A stretch of DNA of 37,178 bases from Candidatus Oleihabitans oleiphilus (GTDB lineage Bacteria > Atribacterota > Phoenicimicrobiia > Phoenicimicrobiales > Stramentimicrobiaceae), in assembly GCA_018054125.1 (NCBI GenBank), contig JAGPKD010000006.1, forward strand, positions 1 through 37,178, in the 5' to 3' direction. Position 1 is the stretch's first letter; each line of letters begins with the position of its first letter. The notes below the pieces were generated by a model that saw only the letters and a program-made list of their open reading frames with translations, ran no database searches and was not told where the DNA came from. Made by a program: the position numbers and the translations under genes. Shown here piece after piece: positions 16,545-25,856 of this stretch.

Positions 16545-17378
16545 ATGAATAAATATTTTTTAAACAAGATAATTTTGGCTTTAGCAATTGTAACAATATT
16601 TACTGGGTTGGTTTTTGCTGCACCAGTAAATTTAAAACTTGCTACCACAACCAGTACTGAAAATTCAGGATTGTTGGGAATTTTGTTGCCTCCCTTTGAG
16701 GAAAGATATAATATTAAGGTTGATGTTATTGCAGTTGGTACTGGTGCTGCTATTCAATTAGGTGAAAATGGAGATGTGGATGTCGTTCTGGTTCATGCCA
16801 GAGCAGCGGAAGATAAGATGGTAGAAGAAGGTTATGGTGTGAATCGTAGAGATGTTATGCATAATGATTTTATTATTGTGGGACCACCGGATGACCCGGC
16901 AGGTATAAAAGGTGAAAAAGACGCTGCTTTAGCTCTTACCAAAATAGCTAATTCAGAAAAGCAGGTGTTTTTTGTTTCTCGTGGTGATAAATCTGGAACT
17001 CATATAAAGGAATTAGAATTATGGCAAAGTGCTGGTATTGAACCGCAAGGTGAGTGGTATCTGGAAATTGGACAGGGGATGGAAGCAGCCTTATTGGTTG
17101 CTGACGAGAGACAGGGGTATGTACTTGCCGATCGAGGAACTTATTTAGCTACCAAAGACAAAATAGAGTTAGTAATTCTTTCTGAAGGCGACCCCCGACT
17201 TTTTAATCCCTACGGTATTATTGCAGTTAACCCCGCTGTACATCCCCATGTTAAATATATGGAGGCCATGCAGCTCATTGCCTGGATGACCTCCCTAGAA
17301 GGGCAGAAGATAATTGGAGAATATAAACAACATGGAGAAGTACTATTTTTCCCTGATGCTATTCCTTTGAGTAAATAA
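16545..17378 (+). CDS. tupA: Tungstate ABC transporter, substrate-binding protein
   Basis: 277 residues with a signal peptide (1-25, ending VFAAP). The mature start KLATTTSTENSGLL holds the TTTS oxyanion-binding motif typical of TupA, followed by GTGAAIQLGENGDVDVVLVHAR and SRGDKSGTHIKELELW. TupA binds tungstate with very high affinity and prefers it over molybdate; ModA-type proteins lack this motif set. It is first in tupABC and under the upstream riboswitch. AAAGGA precedes the ATG. In anaerobes tungstate feeds aldehyde:ferredoxin oxidoreductases and some formate dehydrogenases, none of which is in the window. Confidence 0.9.
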   Translation: MNKYFLNKIILALAIVTIFTGLVFAAPVNLKLATTTSTENSGLLGILLPPFEERYNIKVDVIAVGTGAAIQLGENGDVDVVLVHARAAEDKMVEEGYGVNRRDVMHNDFIIVGPPDDPAGIKGEKDAALALTKIANSEKQVFFVSRGDKSGTHIKELELWQSAGIEPQGEWYLEIGQGMEAALLVADERQGYVLADRGTYLATKDKIELVILSEGDPRLFNPYGIIAVNPAVHPHVKYMEAMQLIAWMTSLEGQKIIGEYKQHGEVLFFPDAIPLSK

Positions 17379-17398
17379 TCAAATAACTTCTTCACTAC

Positions 17399-17430
17399 AG
17401 ATGGCACTCAATTTTATGGGGGTGCCATCT
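17399..17430 (+). promoter_or_regulatory. Hairpin between tupA and tupB
   Basis: AGATGGCAC (17399-17407) pairs perfectly with GTGCCATCT (17422-17430) around 14 bases. No T-run follows. A hairpin after the binding-protein gene could stabilise the tupA mRNA end or lower readthrough into tupBC, giving more binding protein than permease. Confidence 0.6.
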
Positions 17431-17503
17431 GGGTTATGGTCTCAAAGATATTTTCTCCTAATTGCTAAAGTGGTAAGATATAATTAATATTTGAGGTAAT
17501 ATT

Positions 17504-18196
17504 TTGAGTTTTCTCCTGGAAGGATTACAAACAGCCTTTAGTCTAATTTTCTCTTTAGATAGAGAAGTTTTTCAAATTGTATTATTCTCCTTAAGAGTAT
17601 CATCAACTGCTATTATTTTAGCTGCCTTATTAGGTATACCGCTGGGATTTTTAATTGCTGTGAAAAATTTTCGAGGGAAAAAATTCGTACTTGTTTTAGT
17701 AAACAACGCCTTAGCCTTACCTACGGTTGTAGTAGGGTTGCTGGTCTATTCTTTTATTTCTCGGGTAGGTCCATTAGGTTATTTTGGACTACTATACACT
17801 CCCACTGCCGTAATTATTGGTCAATTTTTATTAGCTACTCCAATTATTATAGCTTTAACCCATTCTGCTATACAAGGAATTGATACTAAAGTAAGAAGTA
17901 CTGCCTTAACTCTGGGCGCAACCGAAATACAGGCTGCCTGGACGGTAATTAAAGAAGCCCGTTTTGCAGTTATGTCCGCGGTAATTGCCGGATTTGGCAG
18001 AATCATTGCCGAGGTAGGAGCTGCTATGATGTTAGGTGGAAATATTAAAGGCTCTACCAGGACGATGACTACTGCGATTTCCTTAGAAACTTCCAAAGGA
18101 GAGTTTGGTTTTGGTATAGCTCTGGGAATTATTTTATTGTTAATTTCTTTAAGTATCAATGCCTTATTAAGTTATCTTCAAAGTAAAAAGGTGTAA
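17504..18196 (+). CDS. tupB: Tungstate ABC transporter, permease
   Basis: A 230-residue inner-membrane permease with about five or six hydrophobic segments and the cytoplasmic coupling motif near residues 140-170 (STALTLGATEIQAAWTVIKEARFAVMSAVIAGFGRIIAEVGAAM), the EAA loop that docks the ATPase. It belongs to the short one-permease type used by TupABC. The start is TTG at 17504, supported by GAGGT six bases upstream and by no better ATG. It is followed by tupC after 6 bases. Confidence 0.88.
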   Translation: MSFLLEGLQTAFSLIFSLDREVFQIVLFSLRVSSTAIILAALLGIPLGFLIAVKNFRGKKFVLVLVNNALALPTVVVGLLVYSFISRVGPLGYFGLLYTPTAVIIGQFLLATPIIIALTHSAIQGIDTKVRSTALTLGATEIQAAWTVIKEARFAVMSAVIAGFGRIIAEVGAAMMLGGNIKGSTRTMTTAISLETSKGEFGFGIALGIILLLISLSINALLSYLQSKKV

Positions 18197-18202
18197 ACTA
18201 AC

Positions 18203-19222
18203 ATGAATAATTTTAATTTACTCCAAGTCAGAAACCTGAAAAAATTTTATAACCAACATGTTGTGTTAGACATCCGTACTTTGAACTTTGCACAAAGTAA
18301 AGTTTATGCCATTGTAGGTCCCAATGGTTCTGGAAAAACAACCCTGCTCAATATTTTAAATTTACTTGATAATCCGGATGAAGGTCAAATATTTTTTAAA
18401 GGAAAAGATCTAAGACAATTTTCTAATAAAGATATGCTGAGAATTAAAAGACAGATAACACTGGTCCATCAAAAACCGTTTTTATTTCATACTACTGTGT
18501 ATAACAATATAGCCTATGGATTAAGAATAAGGGGTCTAACTGACCAGGAGCAGGAGAAAAGAGTAAAGAAAGCTTTACAGATGGTTGGTCTTTCGGGATT
18601 TGAGAAGAGAGATGCTTATCAACTATCGGGAGGAGAAGCCCAACGAGTAGTTATTGCCCGGGCCTTAGCTATAGAACCAGAAATACTTTTTCTGGATGAA
18701 CCCACCGTCAATATTGATAATAGATATATTAATGTTATCGAAAGAATTATCAAAAAAATTAATCAAGAATTGAATACCACCGTAATTTTCACTACTCATG
18801 ACCTTTCTCAGGCTTATCGCTTAGCTGATGAGATAGTATCATTATTAGAAGGAAGAATTGTTCCTCATGTACCTGAAAATATTTTTAGAGGGGAAATAAT
18901 TCAGGAGAATGGATTACAATGGTGTAAAGTTACCGATGATATTCGATTTTCAGTAGTAAGTAAAAAGAAAGGTTTGGCTTATATTTATATCGACCCCAGG
19001 GATATTATTTTATCCTATGAACAATTTTCATCAAGTGCCAGAAATACGTTTGCTGGGAAAATTATTAAAATTTCAGAACAGAATCATCTTATTAGATTAG
19101 TAGTAGATATTGGGGTAGAATTAATTATCGTCATTACTTATGAATCATTTCAAGAATTGCATCTTAATATAGGAAGTAAAGTATACACTACCTTTAAGGC
19201 CTCTGCGGTAAAAATTTACTAA
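18203..19222 (+). CDS. tupC: Tungstate ABC transporter, ATP-binding protein
   Basis: 339 residues. The ABC domain has Walker A GPNGSGKTT (residues 39-47), the signature LSGGEAQRV, Walker B ILFLDEPT and the switch His in FTTHDLSQA. After about residue 230 comes a C-terminal extension ending in a TOBE/Mop-like half (NTFAGKIIKISEQNHLIRLVVDIG...GSKVYTTFKASAVKIY), the kind of module that binds oxyanion in molybdate and tungstate importers and can feed back on transport. Last gene of tupABC. Confidence 0.9.
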   Translation: MNNFNLLQVRNLKKFYNQHVVLDIRTLNFAQSKVYAIVGPNGSGKTTLLNILNLLDNPDEGQIFFKGKDLRQFSNKDMLRIKRQITLVHQKPFLFHTTVYNNIAYGLRIRGLTDQEQEKRVKKALQMVGLSGFEKRDAYQLSGGEAQRVVIARALAIEPEILFLDEPTVNIDNRYINVIERIIKKINQELNTTVIFTTHDLSQAYRLADEIVSLLEGRIVPHVPENIFRGEIIQENGLQWCKVTDDIRFSVVSKKKGLAYIYIDPRDIILSYEQFSSSARNTFAGKIIKISEQNHLIRLVVDIGVELIIVITYESFQELHLNIGSKVYTTFKASAVKIY

Positions 19223-19997
19223 TAATTAGAAGTCCTTCTTATGTTATGTTAATTTAGAATTCTTCTCTAAAATAAGAAACAATATAATCTAACCGCCTTC
19301 ACCTTCATCCTCTCCCTTTAAGGGCGAGGGTGAAAGAGAGGTGGAAAGCAATATTTTGAAAAATAATGTTTTTTGTTATGAGGTGTGGTATACTTATTTT
19401 GGAATTGAGTTTTTACCTTATCCTAAAAAACTTTTTAAAATAGTAAATCTATTTTATAATAAAAACCAGGTTTTAATATAGGGGCTTTCAAGGGGAACAC
19501 CTCGTCCCTTCGGAACACCCCTCTCAAGAGGGGAATTTTTCCCTTGCCTATCTTGTTTGCAAAACGAGATATATTTTTTTGGAAAGTAATTTTTCTTTAT
19601 TTTTTAACTAACATTTAAACTATATACTGAATACTGGATACTCAATACTGATAATTGAGGGGTCTCAGGGGGCGAAGCCCCCTGAATATCTTGTTACACC
19701 ATCTCTCTAATCCCTCTCTCTTAGAAAGGAGAGGAGAAGAAGAGGAAGTAAGGTATTTTTCTTTATTTCTTAACTGTATTTTACTATATACTCAATACTA
19801 GATACTCAATACTGATAATTGAGGGGTCTCAGGGGAAACCTCCCCTGAATATCGTGCATGGCTAAGAGAATTTTACAGCAAAATGAAATTCCATAATAGG
19901 AGGTGATAAAATAAGGGCCATAATATAGAAAATAAAAAATAATTTGAATAGGTGTATCTTTTAAAAAAAATATAATAAATAGAAAAGGAGAAGGGAA
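19223..19997 (+). repeat. Repeat island between tupC and livK
   Basis: 775 bases without a convincing gene. In order: a CTCTCCCTT/AAGGGCGAGG module (19291-19338); an AAGGGGAACACCTCGTCCC...CCCCTCTC module (19481-19546); hairpin TATCTTGTTT/AAACGAGATA (19549-19571); a 7-bp-period array (19621-19649); perfect hairpin TCAGGGGGC/GCCCCCTGA with loop GAA (19665-19685); a diverged CTCTCTC/GAGAGG module (19688-19745); a second 7-bp-period array (19785-19813); and hairpin CAGGGGA-type (19820-19850). The last 130 bases are AT-rich and should contain the livK promoter. Confidence 0.82.
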
Positions 19998-21119
19998 ATG
20001 AAAAAAACATTAGTTCTTTTATTTTTAGTCTTACTGATAATTGTTACCGGGAATGTAGCTCTTGCTCAGGAAGTAGTAAAATTTGGTATTGCTGAGCCCA
20101 TGACCGGTGCTATGGCAGTTGGTGGTGAGCTTTGCTGGCGAGGTTACGAGCTTGCTCATGAGCAGAAACCTACCGTATTAGGGAAAAAAATTGAATTGGT
20201 GCTAGTTGATAATAAAAGTGATAAGGTGGAAGCAGCCAATGCAGTTTCTAGACTGATTGAGAGAGATGGAGTAGTAGCTGTTTTTTGTGGTTATGGCAGT
20301 GGCAATGCCATTCCAGCTGGGGAAGTTGCTAATAAGGCTGGCATTCCCATGGTTTCTGCAACTGCTACCAATCCATTAGTCACTCAAGGAAAAGATTTTG
20401 TCTTCCGTGCTTGCTTTATTGATCCTTTCCAGGGCCAGGTTATGGCTCGTTTTACTTATGAAAACCTGGGAATTAAAAAAGCTGCTCTTTTAGTGGACAT
20501 TGCTCAGGATTATTCGGTAGGGCTGGCTAATTTCTACAAAAGGACCTTTGAAGAGCTTGGTGGGGAAATTGTAAGTGACACCAAGTACAATACTGGTGAC
20601 CAGGATTTTAGTGCCCAATTAAGCCAGATTATCGCTTCTGGCGCAGAAGCCCTTTTCTTCCCTGGTTATTTTGGAGACGTGGCTTTAATTGCCATTCAGG
20701 GGAGAGAGTTGGGATACACCGGTCAGTATTTAGGTGGTGATACTTTGCATAACCCGGTTCTGATAGAACTGGCCAAGGAAGCAGCTGAAGGTTTAATTGC
20801 CAGTACCTTCTTTGCTGAAGATCAGCCTGCTACACCTGAATCAGAAAAATTTGCTAAACTTTTCCGAGAAAAGTATAATTTGGCTCCCGACGCAGTATCG
20901 ATTCTCTGTTATGATTCCTACAATTTAATGGTTGATGCTATTGAGAGAGCAGGCTCATTTGATCCAGTAGCTATCAGGGATGCCTTAGCTGCTACCAAAG
21001 ATTTCCAGGGTGCTGGTGGTTCTATTACCATTGATGAAAATGGAGATGCCATCAAACCGGCTGTTTTGGTCAAAGTGGTAAATGGAGAATATAAATACGA
21101 AACTACTGTTTATCCTTAA
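19998..21119 (+). CDS. livK: Branched-chain-amino-acid-type ABC transporter, substrate-binding protein
   Basis: 373 residues with a signal peptide (MKKTLVLLFLVLLIIVTGNVALA) and the LivK/type-I periplasmic fold: VKFGIAEPMTGAMAVGGE at the mature N terminus, the LIERDGVVAVFCGYGSGNA ligand loop, and GIPMVSATATNPLVTQ. Family members bind leucine/isoleucine/valine, but also amides, short acids or aromatics; the ligand cannot be read. AAAGGAGAAGGG precedes the ATG. A strong hairpin separates it from livH. The operon runs on into acyl-CoA dehydratase genes, suggesting the imported substrate is fermented through that enzyme. Confidence 0.88.
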   Translation: MKKTLVLLFLVLLIIVTGNVALAQEVVKFGIAEPMTGAMAVGGELCWRGYELAHEQKPTVLGKKIELVLVDNKSDKVEAANAVSRLIERDGVVAVFCGYGSGNAIPAGEVANKAGIPMVSATATNPLVTQGKDFVFRACFIDPFQGQVMARFTYENLGIKKAALLVDIAQDYSVGLANFYKRTFEELGGEIVSDTKYNTGDQDFSAQLSQIIASGAEALFFPGYFGDVALIAIQGRELGYTGQYLGGDTLHNPVLIELAKEAAEGLIASTFFAEDQPATPESEKFAKLFREKYNLAPDAVSILCYDSYNLMVDAIERAGSFDPVAIRDALAATKDFQGAGGSITIDENGDAIKPAVLVKVVNGEYKYETTVYP

Positions 21120-21147
21120 ATATGGTGATAAATGATTAGTTAATATT

Positions 21148-21190
21148 ACAGGCAGAAGAAACAGGTTTACCTCCTGTTTCTTCTGCCTGT
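21148..21190 (+). promoter_or_regulatory. Perfect 18-bp hairpin between livK and livH
   Basis: The arm 21148-21165 (starting ACAGGCAGAAG) pairs without mismatch with 21173-21190 (ending CTTCTGCCTGT) around a 7-base loop. No T-run follows, so it is more likely an mRNA-stabilising or partial-termination element giving livK excess than a full terminator. Confidence 0.75.
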
Positions 21191-21294
21191 ATAGTGTATG
21201 GATTTATAGATTAAGGGAGAAGAATAATAGTAGCAGAGTTTTTTTAAAATTCCGATACTAGTAACGTAATCTTTTTTTAAATGAGGAGACTATT

Positions 21295-22188
21295 ATGTCA
21301 CTAAGTTTACTCTTGCAGAATATTGCTAATGGTCTATCGTTGGGGAGTTTGTATGCTTTAATTGCCATTGGCTATACTATGGTTTATGGTATTTTAAGGT
21401 TAATAAACTTTGCCCATGGGGAAATCTTTATGCTGGCACCTTATTTTCTTTATTTTGGATTTTTAATCTTTCACTTACCCTGGTGGGTATCTGTAGTAAT
21501 TGCTATTGCCTTAACTTCCCTGACTGGCATGTTAACTGAAAAGATTGCTTATAGACCTTTGCGTGATGCCCCCAGAGTATCAGTTTTAATTTCAGCTATT
21601 GGGGTATCGTTTTTTTTACAAAATTTAGCAATTGTCGTTTTTTCAGGAATTCCTAAATCAGTTCATCGTCCCGAATTTTTTACCAAAATTTTCCAATTGG
21701 GCGATATTCGTATCCAGTCTACTCTTTTTGCCTCCATTGGTATATCTATTATAGTTTTATCTTTACTCATCTATATTGTTTACCGAACCAAGACTGGTCT
21801 GGCTATGAGGGCTATATCAACAGATATTGAGACCTCCAGACTGATGGGTATTGAGGTTAACAAGGCAATATCAGTAACTTTTATTATTGGTTCTGCCCTG
21901 GCAGCGGTGGGTGGTATTTTATGGAGTCAAAGGTTCCCCCAATTATTTCCTACTATGGGAATGATACCTGGCTTAAAAGCTTTCATTGCTGCGGTGGTTG
22001 GAGGAATTGGAAGTATACCGGGAGCTATGTTTGGTGGTTTTATATTAGGTATGTCCGAAATATTATTTGTTACTTTTTTCCCCGGCTTTTCAGGCTATAG
22101 AGATGCTTTTGTCTTTCTAATTCTGATCTTAATTCTGCTTTTTAAGCCTGATGGTATTTTAGGTAAAAAGGTCCAGGAGAAGGTGTAG
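21295..22188 (+). CDS. livH: Branched-chain-amino-acid-type ABC transporter, permease LivH
   Basis: A 297-residue polytopic membrane protein with about eight hydrophobic segments. The N terminus NGLSLGSLYALIAIGYTMVYG and the LINFAHGEIFM block are LivH hallmarks; AAVVGGIGSIPGAMFGG near the C terminus is the conserved permease turn. It pairs with LivM, which starts two bases after it. GAGGAG precedes the ATG. Confidence 0.93.
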   Translation: MSLSLLLQNIANGLSLGSLYALIAIGYTMVYGILRLINFAHGEIFMLAPYFLYFGFLIFHLPWWVSVVIAIALTSLTGMLTEKIAYRPLRDAPRVSVLISAIGVSFFLQNLAIVVFSGIPKSVHRPEFFTKIFQLGDIRIQSTLFASIGISIIVLSLLIYIVYRTKTGLAMRAISTDIETSRLMGIEVNKAISVTFIIGSALAAVGGILWSQRFPQLFPTMGMIPGLKAFIAAVVGGIGSIPGAMFGGFILGMSEILFVTFFPGFSGYRDAFVFLILILILLFKPDGILGKKVQEKV

Positions 22189-22189
22189 T

Positions 22190-23260
22190 ATGATGAAAAG
22201 ACAAAATGCAAAAGTATTTACCATATTAGCTTTAATAGTACTGTCTATATTAGTTTATCTTGCCCAAAATAAATTAGATCCTTACCAGATAAGAATTCTC
22301 AATCTTGGGGCAATTTATGTTACCTTAGGGGTAAGTTTAAATTTAATATATGGGTTTACCGGTCAATTTTCCCTGGGTCATGCTGGGTTTATGGCCATTG
22401 GTGCTTATGTAACTGCTCTATTGGTACTACCGCCTTACTATAAGGAAATGATTTTTATCCTGGAACCTTTAGCCTGGCCCTTCACCGTAATTCATGCTCC
22501 TTTTCTAATTGCTCTATTATGTAGTGGATTAATGGCAGCTCTTGCTGCCTTTTTAATTGGTTTACCAGTATTAAGATTAAAAGGAGATTATTTAGGAATA
22601 GCTACTTTAGGTTTTGCCGAAATAATTAGAGTAATTGCTAATAATCTTCCTCATATTACCAATGGAGCATTGGGAATTAAAGGAATTCCGGAATTTACCA
22701 ATCTTTGGTGGACAGTAGGGGTGGCAGTGGTTACCATTTACATTATTAAAGGATTAGTTCATAGTAGTTATGGCAGGGCGTTAATGGCCATTAGGGAAAA
22801 TGAAATTGCTGCTGAGGTTATTGGAATAAATCTAACTTATCATAAAGTAATGTCCTTTACTATTAGTGCTTTTTTTGCTGGAGTAGCCGGTGGTTTATTT
22901 GCTTGTTTGTTAACTACTATAGATCCTAAGGCATTTATGTTTGTAATGACCTATAATATACTGATAGTAGTAGTACTTGGTGGTTTAGGCAGTATTACTG
23001 GAACAGTAATTGCAGCCTTTCTCTATAATTTCTTACTGGAATATCTGCGTCCTATAGAGGCTGGTTTTCAGATAGGACCAATTGTTTTTCCTGCCATACC
23101 TGGCTTGAGGATGGTTACTTTCTCAGTGGTACTTTTAGTTCTTATTATTTATAAACAAAGTGGGCTAATGGGTGGTTTTGAATTTTCCTGGCAAGCTTTT
23201 TTTCAATTTGTTAATAAATTATTTACCAAGAAAAAACCCACGGAAGGAAGTACTTCATGA
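22190..23260 (+). CDS. livM: Branched-chain-amino-acid-type ABC transporter, permease LivM
   Basis: A 356-residue membrane permease. LNLIYGFTGQFSLGHAGFMAIGAY and LKGDYLGIATLGFAEIIRVI are LivM signatures, and VVLGGLGSITGTVIAAFL is the conserved C-terminal turn. The stop overlaps the livG start by four bases (ATGA at 23257), so the two are translated together. Confidence 0.93.
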   Translation: MMKRQNAKVFTILALIVLSILVYLAQNKLDPYQIRILNLGAIYVTLGVSLNLIYGFTGQFSLGHAGFMAIGAYVTALLVLPPYYKEMIFILEPLAWPFTVIHAPFLIALLCSGLMAALAAFLIGLPVLRLKGDYLGIATLGFAEIIRVIANNLPHITNGALGIKGIPEFTNLWWTVGVAVVTIYIIKGLVHSSYGRALMAIRENEIAAEVIGINLTYHKVMSFTISAFFAGVAGGLFACLLTTIDPKAFMFVMTYNILIVVVLGGLGSITGTVIAAFLYNFLLEYLRPIEAGFQIGPIVFPAIPGLRMVTFSVVLLVLIIYKQSGLMGGFEFSWQAFFQFVNKLFTKKKPTEGSTS

Positions 23261-24033
23261 GAGAAATATTAAATATCGATAACATCACTATAAAGTTTGG
23301 AGGTTTAACAGCGGTAAAGAATTTTATATTGAAAGTTTTTCCTGGAGAACTTATTGGTATAATTGGTCCTAATGGTGCTGGAAAGACAACTATATTTAAT
23401 ATGATTACTGGAATATATAAACCAACGGTAAATAAGATTTATTTTCAAGATACAGATATTACCGGTATGAAACCCGATAAAATTGCTAAAATGGGTATTG
23501 CCAGAACTTTTCAAAATGTAAGGCTAATGGAGAATTTAACAGTAATTGATAATGTTATGATAGGGTTTCATCTTCATTTGCAATCAAACCTGCTTTCTGC
23601 TATTTTTAAATTTCCAGATTATGTTCAGGAAGAAGAGAGTATTTACCAAAAATCGATAGAATTACTGGAGAAAGTTGATTTGGAGGGATATAAATTAGAA
23701 AAAGCAGGCAGCCTTCCCTATGGTCAGCAGAGGAAATTGGAGATAGTAAGGGCCTTAGCCACTCGTCCAAAACTATTACTCTTGGATGAACCAGCAGCCG
23801 GAATGAACCCTCAGGAAACCAAAGAACTAATGCGTTTTATTCAAGAAATTAGGGAAGATTTTAATTTAACTATTTTATTAATAGAACATGATATGAGAGT
23901 AGTGATGGGAATATGTGAGAGAATAATGGTATTAAATTATGGTGAGACAATTGCCGAGGGAAATCCAGAAGAAATTCAGCATAATCCGGAAGTAATCAAA
24001 GCCTATTTGGGGGTGGAAGCTACTTATGCTTAA
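23257..24033 (+). CDS. livG: Branched-chain-amino-acid-type ABC transporter, ATPase LivG
   Basis: 258 residues. Walker A GPNGAGKTT lies at residue 37. MGIARTFQNVRLMENLTV is the LivG-type Q-loop. The signature reads LPYGQQRKLEIVRAL, where the usual LSGGQ is replaced by LPYGQ as in most LivG proteins. Walker B is LLLLDEPAAGM. It overlaps livF by eight bases. Confidence 0.93.
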   Translation: MREILNIDNITIKFGGLTAVKNFILKVFPGELIGIIGPNGAGKTTIFNMITGIYKPTVNKIYFQDTDITGMKPDKIAKMGIARTFQNVRLMENLTVIDNVMIGFHLHLQSNLLSAIFKFPDYVQEEESIYQKSIELLEKVDLEGYKLEKAGSLPYGQQRKLEIVRALATRPKLLLLDEPAAGMNPQETKELMRFIQEIREDFNLTILLIEHDMRVVMGICERIMVLNYGETIAEGNPEEIQHNPEVIKAYLGVEATYA

Positions 24034-24730
24034 GGTAGAAAATTTAAATGTTTTTTATGGTGGAATACATGCCTTAAAAGGTATCACCTTTGAGGTACCA
24101 CAAGCCAAGATTACTACTCTAATTGGAGCTAATGGTGCTGGCAAGAGTACCACTTTAAGAGCTATATGTTCCTTAGTTAAAACTAAAACTGGGAAAATAA
24201 TTTTTAAAGAAAAAGATATCACCAGTTTATCTACTGATCAGGTTGTTAAAATGGGAGTAGCTATGATTCCTGAAGGGAGAAAAATATTTCCCAATCTTAC
24301 TGTCCAGGAAAATTTAGACTTGGGAGCCTTCACTCGGCAAGATAAAGAAGGAATTGCTAAAGACCTGAATTGGGTTTATGAATTGTTTCCTCGATTAAAA
24401 GAAAGACTCTGGCAAAAGGGTGGGACTCTCTCAGGTGGTGAACAACAGATGCTGGCAGTGGCTCGAGGATTGATGTCTCGTCCCAAGCTTTTAATGTTAG
24501 ATGAACCTTCTTTGGGTTTAGCGCCACTTTTAGTCCAGGAAATAATAGAAATAATCCAAAAAATTAGTCAAGAAGGAATAACCATACTTTTAGTGGAACA
24601 GAATGCCTTCGCTGCTTTAAAGATATCTGACTATGCCTATGTATTAGAGACAGGTCGTTTGGTGTTAAAGGGAAGTGGAGAGGAACTATTAAAAGAAGAA
24701 AAAGTTAAAAAGGCTTATTTGGGAGAATAA
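24026..24730 (+). CDS. livF: Branched-chain-amino-acid-type ABC transporter, ATPase LivF
   Basis: 234 residues. Walker A GANGAGKST, AMIPEGRKIFPNLTVQENL, signature LSGGEQQMLAVARGLM and Walker B LLMLDEPSLGL are all present, with the typical LivF ending. Only four bases separate its stop from the first dehydratase subunit, so the transporter and the enzyme are almost certainly on one transcript. Confidence 0.93.
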   Translation: MLKVENLNVFYGGIHALKGITFEVPQAKITTLIGANGAGKSTTLRAICSLVKTKTGKIIFKEKDITSLSTDQVVKMGVAMIPEGRKIFPNLTVQENLDLGAFTRQDKEGIAKDLNWVYELFPRLKERLWQKGGTLSGGEQQMLAVARGLMSRPKLLMLDEPSLGLAPLLVQEIIEIIQKISQEGITILLVEQNAFAALKISDYAYVLETGRLVLKGSGEELLKEEKVKKAYLGE

Positions 24731-24734
24731 AGGG

Positions 24735-25856
24735 ATGACCCTTTTGACATCGTCTGATGTTAATAACAAAATTATAAATAAAAAAGAGCAACAGTCCTTT
24801 ATGACTTTTTTTTGTTCTTATACACCTGAGGAAATAATTATGGCCTCCGGTTTTCAACCTAAGAGGGTGATCCCTTTGGGTTCAGACCCTTCCTTAGCTA
24901 ACTCTTTTCTTGATAGTAATTTTTGTCCGTATGTGCGCAGTATTTTAACCTGGGCTATAAATCTAAAGCAAGATAAGGCAATGTTGCCAACTGTGCTGGT
25001 GAATTCCTGTGATGGTATGCGCCGCCTGCATGATGTGTGGAATTATTATCTTAAAAATTCCTTTGTCTACTTTCTGGATTTGCCCAGAAAGCAAGAGTCA
25101 GCTAGTAAAGAACAATTTAAATTATCTTTATATCGATTGAAAGAAAGTTTAGAAGAATTTACTGGTAAAAAAATAACTGAGGAAAAATTAGCCGTGGCTA
25201 TTCAGCAAAATAACGAATTCCGAACTCTACTTGAAAAATTAGACCAATTGAGACAAAATCAGACTATTGTCTTCTCTTCTTATGATTTTTTAAAATTGAT
25301 ACCGGAAGGAATACAGTCTTCTAAAAGAGATTATAATCACTATTTAGATAATTATATTGTTGAACTTTTAAAAAAGGCAACTAAGCGAGACCAAAGAAGG
25401 AAGAAGACAAAATTACCTCATCTACTTTTAACCGGTACTGTTTTAGATAATTTAGAGCTGATTAAGACTATTGAGGAGTATGGTGGTTTTATAGATATAG
25501 CTGATCATTGTAATGGATGGCGTTATTATGTGAACAAAATAGATGAGCAGGAGCCAGATAAAATGGAGGCTATAGCAAAATTTTATTTAGAGAAGACCGC
25601 CTGCCCCAGAATGCTGGCCAGTGAAGAGAGAGAAGAAAGACTTTTAGAAATCATAAAAGCCAGAAATATTGATGGGGTAATATTTTATAACCAAAAATTT
25701 TGTGATCCATCCCTATTTCAAATTCCCTTATTAAGGGAAAAAATAAAATTAATGGGGATTCCTTCTTTATTTTTGGAAGGAGATTTTAGTTTAGATATTA
25801 GTGGACAGGTCAAAACAAGAATACAGGCTTTTCTGGAGGCCATAGAATTTGGATAA
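24735..25856 (+). CDS. 2-hydroxyacyl-CoA dehydratase/benzoyl-CoA reductase-family subunit
   Basis: 373 residues of the HgdB/FldB/BcrB family. The N-terminal block CSYTPEEIIMASGFQPKRVI, then FCPYVRSI (C64), NSCDGMRRLHD (C92) and, near the end, YNQKFCDP (C323) carry the conserved Cys residues, with LEGDFSLDISGQVKTR closing the fold. Enzymes of this family use a [4Fe-4S] cluster and a ketyl-radical mechanism to remove water from (R)-2-hydroxyacyl-CoA, or to reduce an aromatic ring. The downstream gene is its likely partner subunit; their reading frames overlap by eight bases. Substrate unknown; linkage to liv genes favours an amino-acid-derived acyl-CoA. Confidence 0.85.
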   Translation: MTLLTSSDVNNKIINKKEQQSFMTFFCSYTPEEIIMASGFQPKRVIPLGSDPSLANSFLDSNFCPYVRSILTWAINLKQDKAMLPTVLVNSCDGMRRLHDVWNYYLKNSFVYFLDLPRKQESASKEQFKLSLYRLKESLEEFTGKKITEEKLAVAIQQNNEFRTLLEKLDQLRQNQTIVFSSYDFLKLIPEGIQSSKRDYNHYLDNYIVELLKKATKRDQRRKKTKLPHLLLTGTVLDNLELIKTIEEYGGFIDIADHCNGWRYYVNKIDEQEPDKMEAIAKFYLEKTACPRMLASEEREERLLEIIKARNIDGVIFYNQKFCDPSLFQIPLLREKIKLMGIPSLFLEGDFSLDISGQVKTRIQAFLEAIEFG

